From NCBI GenBank assembly GCA_964463695.1, contig CAYXCZ010000021.1:1-64000 (forward strand): a DNA stretch of 64,000 nucleotides, written 5' to 3'. The position numbers and the translations under genes are program-made. Every line of letters begins with the position of its first letter. Within the stretch, counting starts at the first letter, position 1. Of this stretch, positions 26,805 to 35,168 are shown piece after piece. The notes below the pieces were generated by a model. The model did not search any database and was not told the DNA's origin. It saw only the letters and a list, made by a program, of their open reading frames with translations. The stretch comes from JALNZU01 sp964463695. Lineage in GTDB: Bacteria; Bacteroidota; Bacteroidia; Bacteroidales; F082.

Positions 26805-27269
26805 ACTCTGAGTGCCACGCATGGTACAGGCTGCCACGGCGGATTGAACTGCATTTCGACAAGCTCCCATCGACAGGCTCAGGGCATCGCAATGCATCGC
26901 ACCCACCCAGAACAAGAAGGTCTTAGACACTTATTAACCGTTTTTGGTGTTTTTTGCCAGATATTTGAACAGAAGTTCTTATAAGAATTGCAGGATTTTG
27001 TGCTTTCTATCGTCTTTTGCAAGGTTGTTCCAGTATTAAAGAGAGCGGTTTTGTTTTTTTTTGTTGGGGAGCGTGCCAACCAGATCACCTCACAACAACC
27101 CCACAGCCTATCTGTTTTTTGATCAGGAAAGAAAGCTTGGACTTGTAAAGTGTATTCAAAAACAAATTGATAAATTTGCCCTGACAACTGATGATTTACA
27201 AATCGGCAAATTGTAAATTAGACGAATACAGTTGGTTAGGGAATCTTTAGTCAGAATTAAAAAAAACCG
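26805..27269 (+). repeat. Island spacer module 2
   Basis: Starts ACTCTGAG and ends TTAGTCAGAATT plus AACCGCA. The right part (27093-27260) is the common module; read in frame it gives NNPTAYLFFDQERKLGLVKC, IQKQIDKFALTTDDLQIGKL and then a stop. The left part contains a CGACAAGCTC...CGACAGGCTCAGG repeat (about 26861-26882) of a kind widespread between bacterial genes, plus about 200 bp with no recognisable content. Confidence 0.8.
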
Positions 27270-27274
27270 CATAA

Positions 27275-27961
27275 ATGAAAATTCGAGCAATAATTTTTGG
27301 TATTTTTCTATCACTGATGATGTCAAGTTGTATTGTTTATCAAACACAGACAGTCGATATCCCTTTGATTAACAAGAAAAATGATTTAAGAGTAGATGCA
27401 GGAGTTTCAATAATCCCATCAGCTCACGCCACTATTTCATATGGATTGACACATAAGATAGCAATTCAGGGCTTTGGAAGCATTGGTTCAGATAATAGAT
27501 ACTATTTTCAAGCAGCAACCGGACTTTTTAATAAAATGGGAAATAGCCGAGTATTAGAATTATATGCCGGATTTGGATATGGATATGGGAATGCATACAA
27601 AGATGCAAACCCGGGAAATTTACTTGGTGACTATCAACTATATTTTGGACAATTAAATTATGGAAAAATAGCAAACGAATTGTCAAACTTTGAGATTGGA
27701 TTTGGAATTAAAACAGGATATTTATACTCAGATTTGACTGACAAAAATTATTACAACTGGATTTCAGAGACAGGGCCATATAAAACCTATCATGATAAAA
27801 GTTTGTTATTTGAACCGGTCGGCTTTGTCAGAATGGGTGGACAAAAACTGAAATTTAGTGTGAAATTAGGTGGTACAATGATTTATAAGTTCACGAATAC
27901 TAATCGGAGTTTACCATACAGTTATATTAACCTTGGACTTGGGATAAACTACAGATTATGA
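27275..27961 (+). CDS. Outer-membrane beta-barrel lipoprotein, unknown function
   Basis: A 228-residue protein with lipobox MSSC (Cys19). The mature part has repeated amphipathic, Gly/Tyr-rich strands (LELYAGFGYGYGNAY, NFEIGFGIKTGYLYSD, INLGLGINYRL) and ends in a strand of outer-membrane-barrel type, suggesting an eight-stranded OmpW/OmpX-like barrel with a lipid anchor. I cannot name a family. The start follows spacer module 2 by only a few bases. Confidence 0.7.
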   Translation: MKIRAIIFGIFLSLMMSSCIVYQTQTVDIPLINKKNDLRVDAGVSIIPSAHATISYGLTHKIAIQGFGSIGSDNRYYFQAATGLFNKMGNSRVLELYAGFGYGYGNAYKDANPGNLLGDYQLYFGQLNYGKIANELSNFEIGFGIKTGYLYSDLTDKNYYNWISETGPYKTYHDKSLLFEPVGFVRMGGQKLKFSVKLGGTMIYKFTNTNRSLPYSYINLGLGINYRL

Positions 27962-27986
27962 AACAAATACTGGTAGCAATGAATAG

Positions 27987-28235
27987 GTCTCTGTGCGTCG
28001 TACTGACCCTGTCCCTCATTTGCTGAAATCCCACGATAAGAATTTGGTAGTCAAAGAAAACCTTATGACAACCCCCAAGCTATCTGTTTTTGGATCAAAA
28101 AAGAAAGCTTGGACTTGTAAAGCCTATTCAAAAACAAATCGATAAATTTGTCATGACTATAGATGACCTACAAATTGGCAAATTGTAAAGTTTACGAATA
28201 CAGTTGGTTATGATTAAGTTAGTCAGAAATTTTAA
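27987..28235 (+). repeat. Island spacer module 3
   Basis: Begins with a degenerate GTCTCTGTGCG 25 bp after the barrel gene, shares CCCTGTCCCTC and AAGAATTTGG with module 1, and from 28067 to 28235 aligns with modules 1 and 2. In frame it reads DQKRKLGLVKPIQKQIDKF then VMTIDDLQIGKL and stop, and it ends TTAGTCAGAAATTTTAA. Over the 29 codons shared with module 2 nine codons differ and five of those changes are synonymous. Confidence 0.8.
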
Positions 28236-28268
28236 AAGGAAGTCAATCTTATCACCAAAATCAGAAGC

Positions 28269-28672
28269 ATGAAAATCTTTAAAGCTTTTATACCAATTTT
28301 CCTCTTTTTTATTCTTTCTAATTGCACTTATTGTCAAAAACTGGAACTAAAAACTAGTCCAATAAGCGGAACCTAGGTAGAATTATTGAAAAGAAACGAT
28401 ACAATAATGTTCTCCTCAGAATATGATGGTCAGAGTCCAGTATTCAATTTAAAAAGAGGAAAATTAATATAAGATTGAAAGCTTTCAAAATCAAAGAAGC
28501 TACTTTTGGCTTTATGCTGAATTCAACATATTTCTATTCCAAAAGGAGTATAAATTATATCCGGACGACTCAAGCATGGACTTGGGATAACAAACAAGTT
28601 GAAAAGATAAAACCCTCAAAACACACCTATTCCAGATATGAATTTAATTTGGGGATGTTTTTAAAGTGGTGA
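28269..28672 (+). pseudogene. Decayed secreted-protein gene
   Basis: ATG at 28269 opens a good export signal (MKIFKAFIPIFLFFILSNC), but the frame meets TAG at 28374-28376 in the context SGT-stop-VELLKRNDTIMF, where one base change would give Trp. It then reads on to TAA near 28470. A +1 shift continues as KIESFQNQRSYFWLYAEF and FLFQKEYKLYPDDSSMDLG, and another frame finishes with YSRYEFNLGMFLKW to 28672. At least one nonsense and two frameshift changes make it a dead gene. It sits after spacer module 3, like the intact genes of the island. Confidence 0.7.
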
Positions 28673-28807
28673 AATTAAAACGGTTGAAAGCATAGTAGCA
28701 CATGTAAATCAGTGCAGCACTGTTTGCCAATAAGCGTCAATGTCTATGGTTCATTGATCTTGTGTATCAAGTAGTTTATTTCGATTGTAGGTAAAGTTGA
28801 TTGTGAT

Positions 28808-28815
28808 TACTTTTG
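28808..28815 (+). promoter_or_regulatory. -7 promoter element for the GT22 gene
   Basis: TACTTTTG matches TAnnTTTG, with TTG about 20 bp upstream (28785-28787). It lies 20 bp before the TTG start codon, giving a very short leader. Confidence 0.5.
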
Positions 28816-28835
28816 CCTTTCAATAATCCAATGTT

Positions 28836-30320
28836 TTGAAGCATTTTGCCACTTTCCGGAAATCACTTTTTTTTATTGTTGTAGCAGTTTATTTGATTAC
28901 TGCTTGGAATAGCAGTGGTTATTATCATGCTGATGAGCATTATCAGCTTATTGAATTCGCACAATTGAAACTTGGAACAAACACAACCGCTGATTTGCCC
29001 TGGGAATTCAAGGAGCAGATGCGGCCTGCATTCCAGCCAGCTGTTGCTTTTGTTGTTCTAAAGCTGCTTAAAGTATTTAGCATCAATGATCCATACCATC
29101 AGATGTTCGTTTTAAGATTACTTTCGGGAGTGCTGGCAGTACTTGTTTTTTCTTTCTTTATTCAGGCCACCAAACACCTTTTTAAGGAAACATCAGCGCA
29201 AATTATCTATCCGATACTTTTTTATTTCCTTTGGTTTATTCCATTTCTGAGCGTTCGCTTTTCCTCCGAAACATGGTCGGCACTTTTCTTTCTGTGGGCA
29301 CTTTCATTTGTTTACAGTGGTCAAGATCGAAAAAACAGACCAATTTGGATGGGTTTATTGTTAGGTATTTCGTTTTTGTTCCGTTTCCAGATTGCTTTTG
29401 CCGGTATTGGGTTGTTCGTTTGGCTTGTAGTGGACAGACGTCAAAATTTTGTGTTTTTTGCCAAATCAGGAGCTGTTTTTATATCGGTTATTTTGATGGG
29501 TTTTTTGATTGACACATGGTTTTACGGCAATAGTGTGTTTACACCGTATGTGTATTTTAAGTCGGTTGTGGAATCAGATGGTACAGGTTTTGGCACCTCT
29601 CCCTGGTATTTTTATCTTGTGAAGATGCTAACCTATCCTGGTATTTTTATTGGTCTGCCATTTCTTATTTCCCTGCTTTTTTTAATTTTTCGAAAACCAA
29701 TGCAACCGGTAGTTTGGGTGATTTTACCTTTTGTAGTTTTCCATTCACTTGTTCCGCATAAGGAAGAAAGGTTCCTTTTTCCAATAGCTTTCCTTGTCCC
29801 TTTTGTTTTGTTGAGTGGCTATGAAATTTTCATTAGCTTCTTAAAATCAGTACATTGGCTTAGGTTATTGAAGCTTACAATGATTGTTCTATTTTTGATG
29901 AATCTTCCTGCTTTGGTAGCAATGATGGTAAAACCAGCAGGAATCGGACGTATGGAATTAACTCAATTTATTCATTATCAATATCCCGGAAAACCAATTC
30001 ATCTTATCTACTGCACCTGGGGTAACCCTTATAATCCATGGCAGAGTATTCCTGTAAAATTTTACCTCGAGGGTAATATGAAGGCAACTGAAATAAAGAA
30101 TCTTTGTGCTTTGAATGACTCTCTTATTCTTCCAAACACAACGAATTTACTCGTAATTCGAAAAATTGATTTGAATAAAAAAGAGTGTCTTCAACAGCTG
30201 GAGAAGATTAATTTTGAATGCATCAAGCAAAGTGCCCCTGATTGGATTTTATGGCTCAACAAAGCCTATGGCGGATTGGATGAAAATGAAACGTTGCTTC
30301 TCTACCAACAAAAAATTTGA
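28836..30320 (+). CDS. GT22-type (PIG-B/Alg9-like) membrane mannosyltransferase
   Basis: A 494-residue multi-pass membrane protein. GT22 features are visible: an acidic loop motif YYHADEHYQLIEFAQ after the first helix (HxDE type), RPAFQPAV, RFSSETWSALFFLW, LFRFQIAFAGIGLF and HKEERFLFP, a combination typical of GPI- and dolichol-mannosyltransferases using polyprenyl-phosphate sugars. The expected role is adding mannose or a related sugar to a lipid-linked or surface glycan at the inner membrane. The start is TTG at 28836; no ATG lies in frame upstream of the first helix. Neighbours do not form a glycan cluster, so the acceptor is unknown. Confidence 0.85.
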   Translation: MKHFATFRKSLFFIVVAVYLITAWNSSGYYHADEHYQLIEFAQLKLGTNTTADLPWEFKEQMRPAFQPAVAFVVLKLLKVFSINDPYHQMFVLRLLSGVLAVLVFSFFIQATKHLFKETSAQIIYPILFYFLWFIPFLSVRFSSETWSALFFLWALSFVYSGQDRKNRPIWMGLLLGISFLFRFQIAFAGIGLFVWLVVDRRQNFVFFAKSGAVFISVILMGFLIDTWFYGNSVFTPYVYFKSVVESDGTGFGTSPWYFYLVKMLTYPGIFIGLPFLISLLFLIFRKPMQPVVWVILPFVVFHSLVPHKEERFLFPIAFLVPFVLLSGYEIFISFLKSVHWLRLLKLTMIVLFLMNLPALVAMMVKPAGIGRMELTQFIHYQYPGKPIHLIYCTWGNPYNPWQSIPVKFYLEGNMKATEIKNLCALNDSLILPNTTNLLVIRKIDLNKKECLQQLEKINFECIKQSAPDWILWLNKAYGGLDENETLLLYQQKI

Positions 30321-30754
30321 GGGTGAATTGATTGTTGAACTCAATTAACTTTAGTATCCACTCATAGAATTTGTGATTATTTAGTTTCAGAAACTGATTT
30401 TTTTTGACCTTATAATTCAATTTATTCAACTCATTGGCAACAAATACCTAGTTACTTGACAAGTGATTACTCGACCTTGTCAACGATATTCCGATTAATG
30501 GATTCAATTAAAAGTGACTTAGTTTTTGCATATATTTTCTGCCAGTAACACGTCTCAAATAGCGAGTAAATAAATTATTAAGTACTATAAAAATGAATTG
30601 ATTTTGAGATTATTTGAAAAAGTGATGTTTCAAAAAATTAATGTTGTAATTACTTTTAGGTAAGTAAAACCATGTACATTTGTAAACGAAATAACTGATA
30701 AGTTAAGTTTTTTTAGCCAGTTATTTTTTTGATCAACCAAACTCTACAAAACAA
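30321..30754. other. Intergenic region with a candidate promoter
   Basis: About 430 bp of A+T-rich DNA with no gene that I can support. TACATTTG at 30675-30682 matches the -7 consensus and may drive the small gene at 30755, leaving a 65-bp leader; its -33 half is not at the usual spacing. Confidence 0.4.
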
Positions 30755-31105
30755 ATGTCTATAAGCCTTATCATTTTCAACTTAGGCAAAAAAAGAAAGG
30801 TTCTAAACTTTCTGGATGTATCCTATCAGCACCATGAACCAAAAAGTGGCAATCTTATTGTCTACAACAATAGCCGATCAAAGAAATGCAATATCATGAT
30901 CATAATAACCGATGATGCTCACAAGATGTTTCAGGTTAATTACGATGAAATTCCCGGGGGCACAGCATTACAACTTACGTTAAGTACTCTTTGCAATCAT
31001 GATGGTAGCATGTTCAATGACTCAGTGATAAAAATTGAGATGGAATATGAAAAGGAGAAGGTCACCTTCTCACCCGAAGGGAAAAAATTTATCCGCTCAA
31101 AATAG
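30755..31105 (+). CDS. Small protein of unknown function
   Basis: A 116-residue protein with no signal peptide or membrane segment. The sequence (GNLIVYNNSRSKKCNIMIII, FQVNYDEIPGGTALQLTLST, VIKIEMEYEKEKVTFSPEGK) looks like a single beta-sandwich or small alpha/beta domain, and I cannot assign a family. It is preceded by a long A+T-rich gap with a promoter-like element and is convergent with the beta-CASP RNase gene 42 bp away. The even spread of charged residues favours a real gene. Confidence 0.55.
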   Translation: MSISLIIFNLGKKRKVLNFLDVSYQHHEPKSGNLIVYNNSRSKKCNIMIIITDDAHKMFQVNYDEIPGGTALQLTLSTLCNHDGSMFNDSVIKIEMEYEKEKVTFSPEGKKFIRSK

Positions 31106-31147
31106 TGCTTATCCTCTTTCATAAAGCCATATACACAAACCACTTAG

Positions 31148-32551
31148 CTAAATAAGTTCAACGACTTCTCCTGCTTGCGGAATCATTACGTCAGTAAAAC
31201 CATCATCCTTAAGCACTTTTTGGTACGCTAAGGAAGCTAAAGGATCGCCATGAACCAAAAAGACTGTTTTCACGACTTTTTTATCCTGACATTGCAGGTA
31301 ACTTTTCATCTCTTCATAATCGCCATGTCCGCTAAAAGCATCAATCTGAAACACTTCTGCGTTGAGGTGGTGTTCTTTTCCAAAAATTGAAATGATACTT
31401 TTTCGCTCTATGATACGTGCACCCAGGGTTGAGGGGGAGCAGTATCCAACTACCAAAACACTGTTTCGGAGATTGTCGATGCTGTTTGCAAGATGATGTT
31501 TTATTCTTCCTGCCTCCATCATCCCTGATGCGGAGATAATAATACATGGCTGTTTTGAATCGTTGAGGGCTTTCGATGCCTCAACATCTTTAATGTAATG
31601 AAGGGTGTTAAAACCAAACGGATCGGGGTCATTTTCAAGCACATGCTGAACTTCTCTATTCAATTCAGCCAGGTGCATCCTGAAAATATCAGTTGCATTC
31701 ACAGCCAGAGGACTGTCAACATAAACGGGAATTCGGGGTAAACGACCCTCATTGTAAAAATTATTCAATACATAAACAATCTCTTGAGTTCGTCCAATTG
31801 CAAAAGATGGGATGATGAGTTTTCCCTTTTTTTCGACACAGGTATGTTGTACAACCTGAAGCAGTGTTTCTTCTGCTCCTTTTCTATCCTGATGCAACCG
31901 ATTGCCATAGGTAGACTCAGTGATGAGGTAATCGCATTGTGGAAATGGATTTGGCGAACGGAGTAAATAATGTTTTGGTCTGCCTATATCACCTGTGTAG
32001 GCAATTCGGGTGATTTTATCATCTTCTGTTATATCAAGTGATACAGCAGCACTGCCTAACATGTGCCCGGTATTGGTAAATTTGAGTCGTATATTGCTGT
32101 CAATGTTGAACTTACGACTTGTTGCTACCCCGATAAACAACTCCATACAGGCGATGGCATCTTTTTGGGTATAGAGTGGTTCTACAGGAGGAAGTCCCTG
32201 CCGAGCTCTTTTTTTATTGAACCATTGCGTATCATGTTCTTGAATGAACCCGCTGTCGGAAAGCATGATGGAGCACAAATCGCGGGTTGCATGCGTACAA
32301 ATTACTGATCCTCTGAAACCATTTCTGTAGAAAAATGGTATCAAACCCGAATGATCAATATGTGCATGCGTCAGGATAATATGATCAATTTCAGCAGGAT
32401 CGATTCCCGGGTTGCGGTTCATCTTATCTGTTTCAAGGCCTTTACCTTGAAAACTACCACAATCTAACAGGATTTTTTTCCCTTTTTGCGTTGTAATCAG
32501 GTGCTTACTACCTGTCACTTCTCCTGCACCGCCCAAAAATTGAATTTTCAT
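31148..32551 (-). CDS. Beta-CASP metallo-beta-lactamase-fold RNase (CPSF73-like)
   Basis: A 467-residue cytoplasmic protein related to bacterial and archaeal CPSF73-like exonucleases/endonucleases. It begins FLGGAGEVTGSKHLI and has the zinc motif HAHIDHSG, STYGNRLHQDR, the beta-CASP insertion (RTQEIVYVLNNF, YVDSPLAVNATDIF, IIISASGMMEAGRIKHHL) and the C-terminal RMMBL motif (AFSGHGDYEEM, VFLVHGDPLASLAYQKVL). It probably processes or degrades RNA. Length is normal for the family. It is divergent from the T9SS beta-helix gene and has its own promoter-like element. Confidence 0.93.
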   Translation of the reverse strand: MKIQFLGGAGEVTGSKHLITTQKGKKILLDCGSFQGKGLETDKMNRNPGIDPAEIDHIILTHAHIDHSGLIPFFYRNGFRGSVICTHATRDLCSIMLSDSGFIQEHDTQWFNKKRARQGLPPVEPLYTQKDAIACMELFIGVATSRKFNIDSNIRLKFTNTGHMLGSAAVSLDITEDDKITRIAYTGDIGRPKHYLLRSPNPFPQCDYLITESTYGNRLHQDRKGAEETLLQVVQHTCVEKKGKLIIPSFAIGRTQEIVYVLNNFYNEGRLPRIPVYVDSPLAVNATDIFRMHLAELNREVQHVLENDPDPFGFNTLHYIKDVEASKALNDSKQPCIIISASGMMEAGRIKHHLANSIDNLRNSVLVVGYCSPSTLGARIIERKSIISIFGKEHHLNAEVFQIDAFSGHGDYEEMKSYLQCQDKKVVKTVFLVHGDPLASLAYQKVLKDDGFTDVMIPQAGEVVELI

Positions 32552-32582
32552 GATATCTGAATTTTAATTGATTCAACTTGTC

Positions 32583-32590
32583 CAAAGATA
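32583..32590 (-). promoter_or_regulatory. -7 promoter element for the beta-CASP RNase gene
   Basis: On the minus strand TATCTTTG lies 31 bp before the ATG. No well-spaced -33 element was seen. Confidence 0.45.
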
Positions 32591-32645
32591 CAAAAATTCA
32601 AAGGAGGTGGGAAGAAGTTTTTCGTTAATTATTCATCAATAACCC

Positions 32646-32673
32646 TTGTATGACTGCATATTCATTAACTTTG
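32646..32673 (+). promoter_or_regulatory. Promoter for the T9SS beta-helix gene
   Basis: TTG (32646-32648), 17 bp, TAACTTTG (32666-32673), then the ATG 35 bp on. The spacing and words are the same as in the promoter at 11381-11408. Confidence 0.65.
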
Positions 32674-32708
32674 TGAGTTCTTAACTGTATAACAAAAACC
32701 TTCTTAAG

Positions 32709-35141
32709 ATGAAAAAAATTCACTCAATGCTGCTGATAGCTTTCTTAACTTTCAGTCAGTTTGCCTTCTCGCAGTACATCACCCCAGGAAATCAACTGAG
32801 TTTATCATTGGATCAGCTAGTTACTTTATCAGGTGGTGTTGTAAGCTTTTCTAATGGGACCTATTTTATAAATAATACACTTACGATTTCAGCAACTGAC
32901 ACATTGCGCATTGAGCAGGCCGCTGTTGTGCGTGTTTCGACTGGTATCCGGCTGGAAATCAGTGGTACAATTATTTCTGACCCCGCTGAAGGACAGGTGA
33001 TTTTTACTGCTGCTGACACAACAACAACCTCAACGAATTTCAAAGGATTTCGGTTTGAAGATTCTCCATCAAATGTATTTACCAATACGACAGTTTCGTA
33101 TGGAGGTGGAATCCAATTGATTAGTTCTGATGTTGTGTTTGAAAACTGTAATTTCAGGAAAAACGGATCTTCTAACGTTTCTGCAGTAATCACTTACAGT
33201 GGTTGTGATCCCATAATTGACGGGTGTGTATTTGTTGAAAATGCCCGTTCTGCCGTCGGGTCAGGAGCAAACGTTTCAGGATCACCTAAAATTTTGAATA
33301 ATATTATCTATCACAATACTACCGACAATTCCAATCGTCCACAGATCAATATTGGTCCGGGATCAACAGATACAGTGTATATTGTGGGAAATTATGTCGA
33401 AGGTATCAACAACAATGCAGGAGGTATTGGAATCAGTAATTTGTTGGCAACCGGAAATACAAAGGCAGTTATCAGAAATAATTATGTAGTAAACAATCGT
33501 TATGGCTTTGCTCAGATTGGCAGCAACATCAGTTCGGTAATTGAAAATAACGACTTTATTGACAACAATATTCAAAATCAGCCGAATCTCGGAGGAAGTG
33601 GGATCAACTTCCAGGCATCCGGAAGCGGAAACACGGCTTTAGTTCGTAACAACATCATTAAAGGCAACTTATGGGGTATCACAATACAAGGAACAGCTCA
33701 ACCTAATGTTGGAACAACTGACGATCCGGGTGGTAATGTGTTTTACGAAAATGGTAATACCGGTGTAATCTATGCCTTATACAACAATACAACCTTACCA
33801 ATTACGGCAATTGGAAATTATTGGGGGACAAACGATCCTGTTGAAGCTGAGAATGTTATATTTCATCAACCTGATCAGGCTAGCCTTGGGTTGGTAACAT
33901 ATTTACCTTTGATGACGCTTGAGCCTGTTATTGAAAGTTTTGTTTTTCTTGCTGACGAAAACCCCGATTTGACAACAAATGTGATTGGAACAATTGATCA
34001 GCAAAATCACAGTATATCGTTAATCGTACCAGCCGGAACGAATGTAAATTCACTTATTCCTCAGATTACCCTGCCGGTTGCAGTAGTTTCTGATCCACAA
34101 GGAGGTGTCGCCACTGATTTTTCTGCTCCTGTCAATTACACGATCACAACTCCTCACGGGCTAACAGCTGTTTATACAGTTACAGTTGAAGTGGAAATTG
34201 CTACTTTTTCAGTTCTGTTTGACGTGAAAAACTCGGATGGAGTTGCTGTTACTGATGCAGTTTTACAATTTGCCGGAGTTGATTTGCCTCAGGGTGTCTA
34301 TGTTATAAATTCAGTCTTACCCGGAAATTATCCTTATGAAGTATCACATCCTGAATATGTTACTGCTTTTGGAAGTGTTGTGGTAACCGATGCGAACGTA
34401 AATGTATCGGTTGTGCTTAATCCAAAGGTTTATCCTGTAAATTTCATTGTAAAAGATCAGCAGGGTAATGATATAGTTGATGCTATTATCACACTTGGTG
34501 GAGTAACAAATGGGGCAGGTGTTTATGTATTTCCGGATATCTTACCCGGACTTTATCCTTATTCTGTTGTAAAAGATGGCTATGTGTCACTTAGCGGAGA
34601 AGTTGAAGTTATTGATGAACCTGTTGAGGTACTTGTAACTATGGATCTTTCAGTGTTTGATGTCACATTCAGTGTCAACGATTTGAGTGCTGTGCCTTTA
34701 GCGGGTGCTGAAGTGAATATTCAAGGATTGGCAACTCAAACTACTGGTGCTGATGGTATTACTGTTTTTACAGCAGTACTTCCTGGCACATATGAATACA
34801 CAGTTACAAAAGCTTTATATGAGCCAGCTTCAGGTAGTTTTGTGGTGACGAATGAAAACCTTTCAGTTGTAGTTGCTCTGGAACTTATTTCAGGCATCGG
34901 AGAGAATGTAACAGATAGAATTTCTGTTTTTCCAAATCCTGCTAATAACTTTTTGTATGTGCAAGGAAATGGTAATCAAAATGTTGATATAAATATTTTG
35001 GATATTAGTGGGAAAGAAATTTTGGTCTTCAAGAATGTAGCAGGTGATCAGTTAGATATCTCTGAACTTAAAGCCGGCTATTATATGGTTATCCTGAAAC
35101 AGGGCAACAATAGGCATCAACAAAAGATTCAGAAATTATAG
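32709..35141 (+). CDS. T9SS-secreted beta-helix protein with three PEGA/carboxypeptidase-like domains
   Basis: An 810-residue surface or secreted protein with a signal peptide (cut near FAFSQ). Residues about 40-400 form a right-handed parallel beta-helix with many N-rich turns (VIRNNYVVNNRYGF, VIENNDFIDNN, LVRNNIIKGNLWGI). A DUF5018-like sandwich follows (about 415-500), then three tandem carboxypeptidase-regulatory/PEGA-like domains of about 75 residues, each with an LPG-x-Y-x-Y motif (VLPGNYPYEV, ILPGLYPYSV, VLPGTYEYTV). It ends with a type A sorting domain (SVFPNPANNFLYVQG to QKIQKL) that directs type IX secretion. Carbohydrate binding or cleavage by the helix is possible; no catalytic triad was identified. 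Confidence 0.88.
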   Translation: MKKIHSMLLIAFLTFSQFAFSQYITPGNQLSLSLDQLVTLSGGVVSFSNGTYFINNTLTISATDTLRIEQAAVVRVSTGIRLEISGTIISDPAEGQVIFTAADTTTTSTNFKGFRFEDSPSNVFTNTTVSYGGGIQLISSDVVFENCNFRKNGSSNVSAVITYSGCDPIIDGCVFVENARSAVGSGANVSGSPKILNNIIYHNTTDNSNRPQINIGPGSTDTVYIVGNYVEGINNNAGGIGISNLLATGNTKAVIRNNYVVNNRYGFAQIGSNISSVIENNDFIDNNIQNQPNLGGSGINFQASGSGNTALVRNNIIKGNLWGITIQGTAQPNVGTTDDPGGNVFYENGNTGVIYALYNNTTLPITAIGNYWGTNDPVEAENVIFHQPDQASLGLVTYLPLMTLEPVIESFVFLADENPDLTTNVIGTIDQQNHSISLIVPAGTNVNSLIPQITLPVAVVSDPQGGVATDFSAPVNYTITTPHGLTAVYTVTVEVEIATFSVLFDVKNSDGVAVTDAVLQFAGVDLPQGVYVINSVLPGNYPYEVSHPEYVTAFGSVVVTDANVNVSVVLNPKVYPVNFIVKDQQGNDIVDAIITLGGVTNGAGVYVFPDILPGLYPYSVVKDGYVSLSGEVEVIDEPVEVLVTMDLSVFDVTFSVNDLSAVPLAGAEVNIQGLATQTTGADGITVFTAVLPGTYEYTVTKALYEPASGSFVVTNENLSVVVALELISGIGENVTDRISVFPNPANNFLYVQGNGNQNVDINILDISGKEILVFKNVAGDQLDISELKAGYYMVILKQGNNRHQQKIQKL

Positions 35142-35168
35142 ATCACTAAATTTTAGTTGAGTTGTATT

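Noticed and set aside
26879..27187. 102-codon minus-strand frame in spacer module 2
   Set aside because: It overlaps the conserved module, whose preserved frame is on the plus strand, and lies outside the gene pattern of the island.
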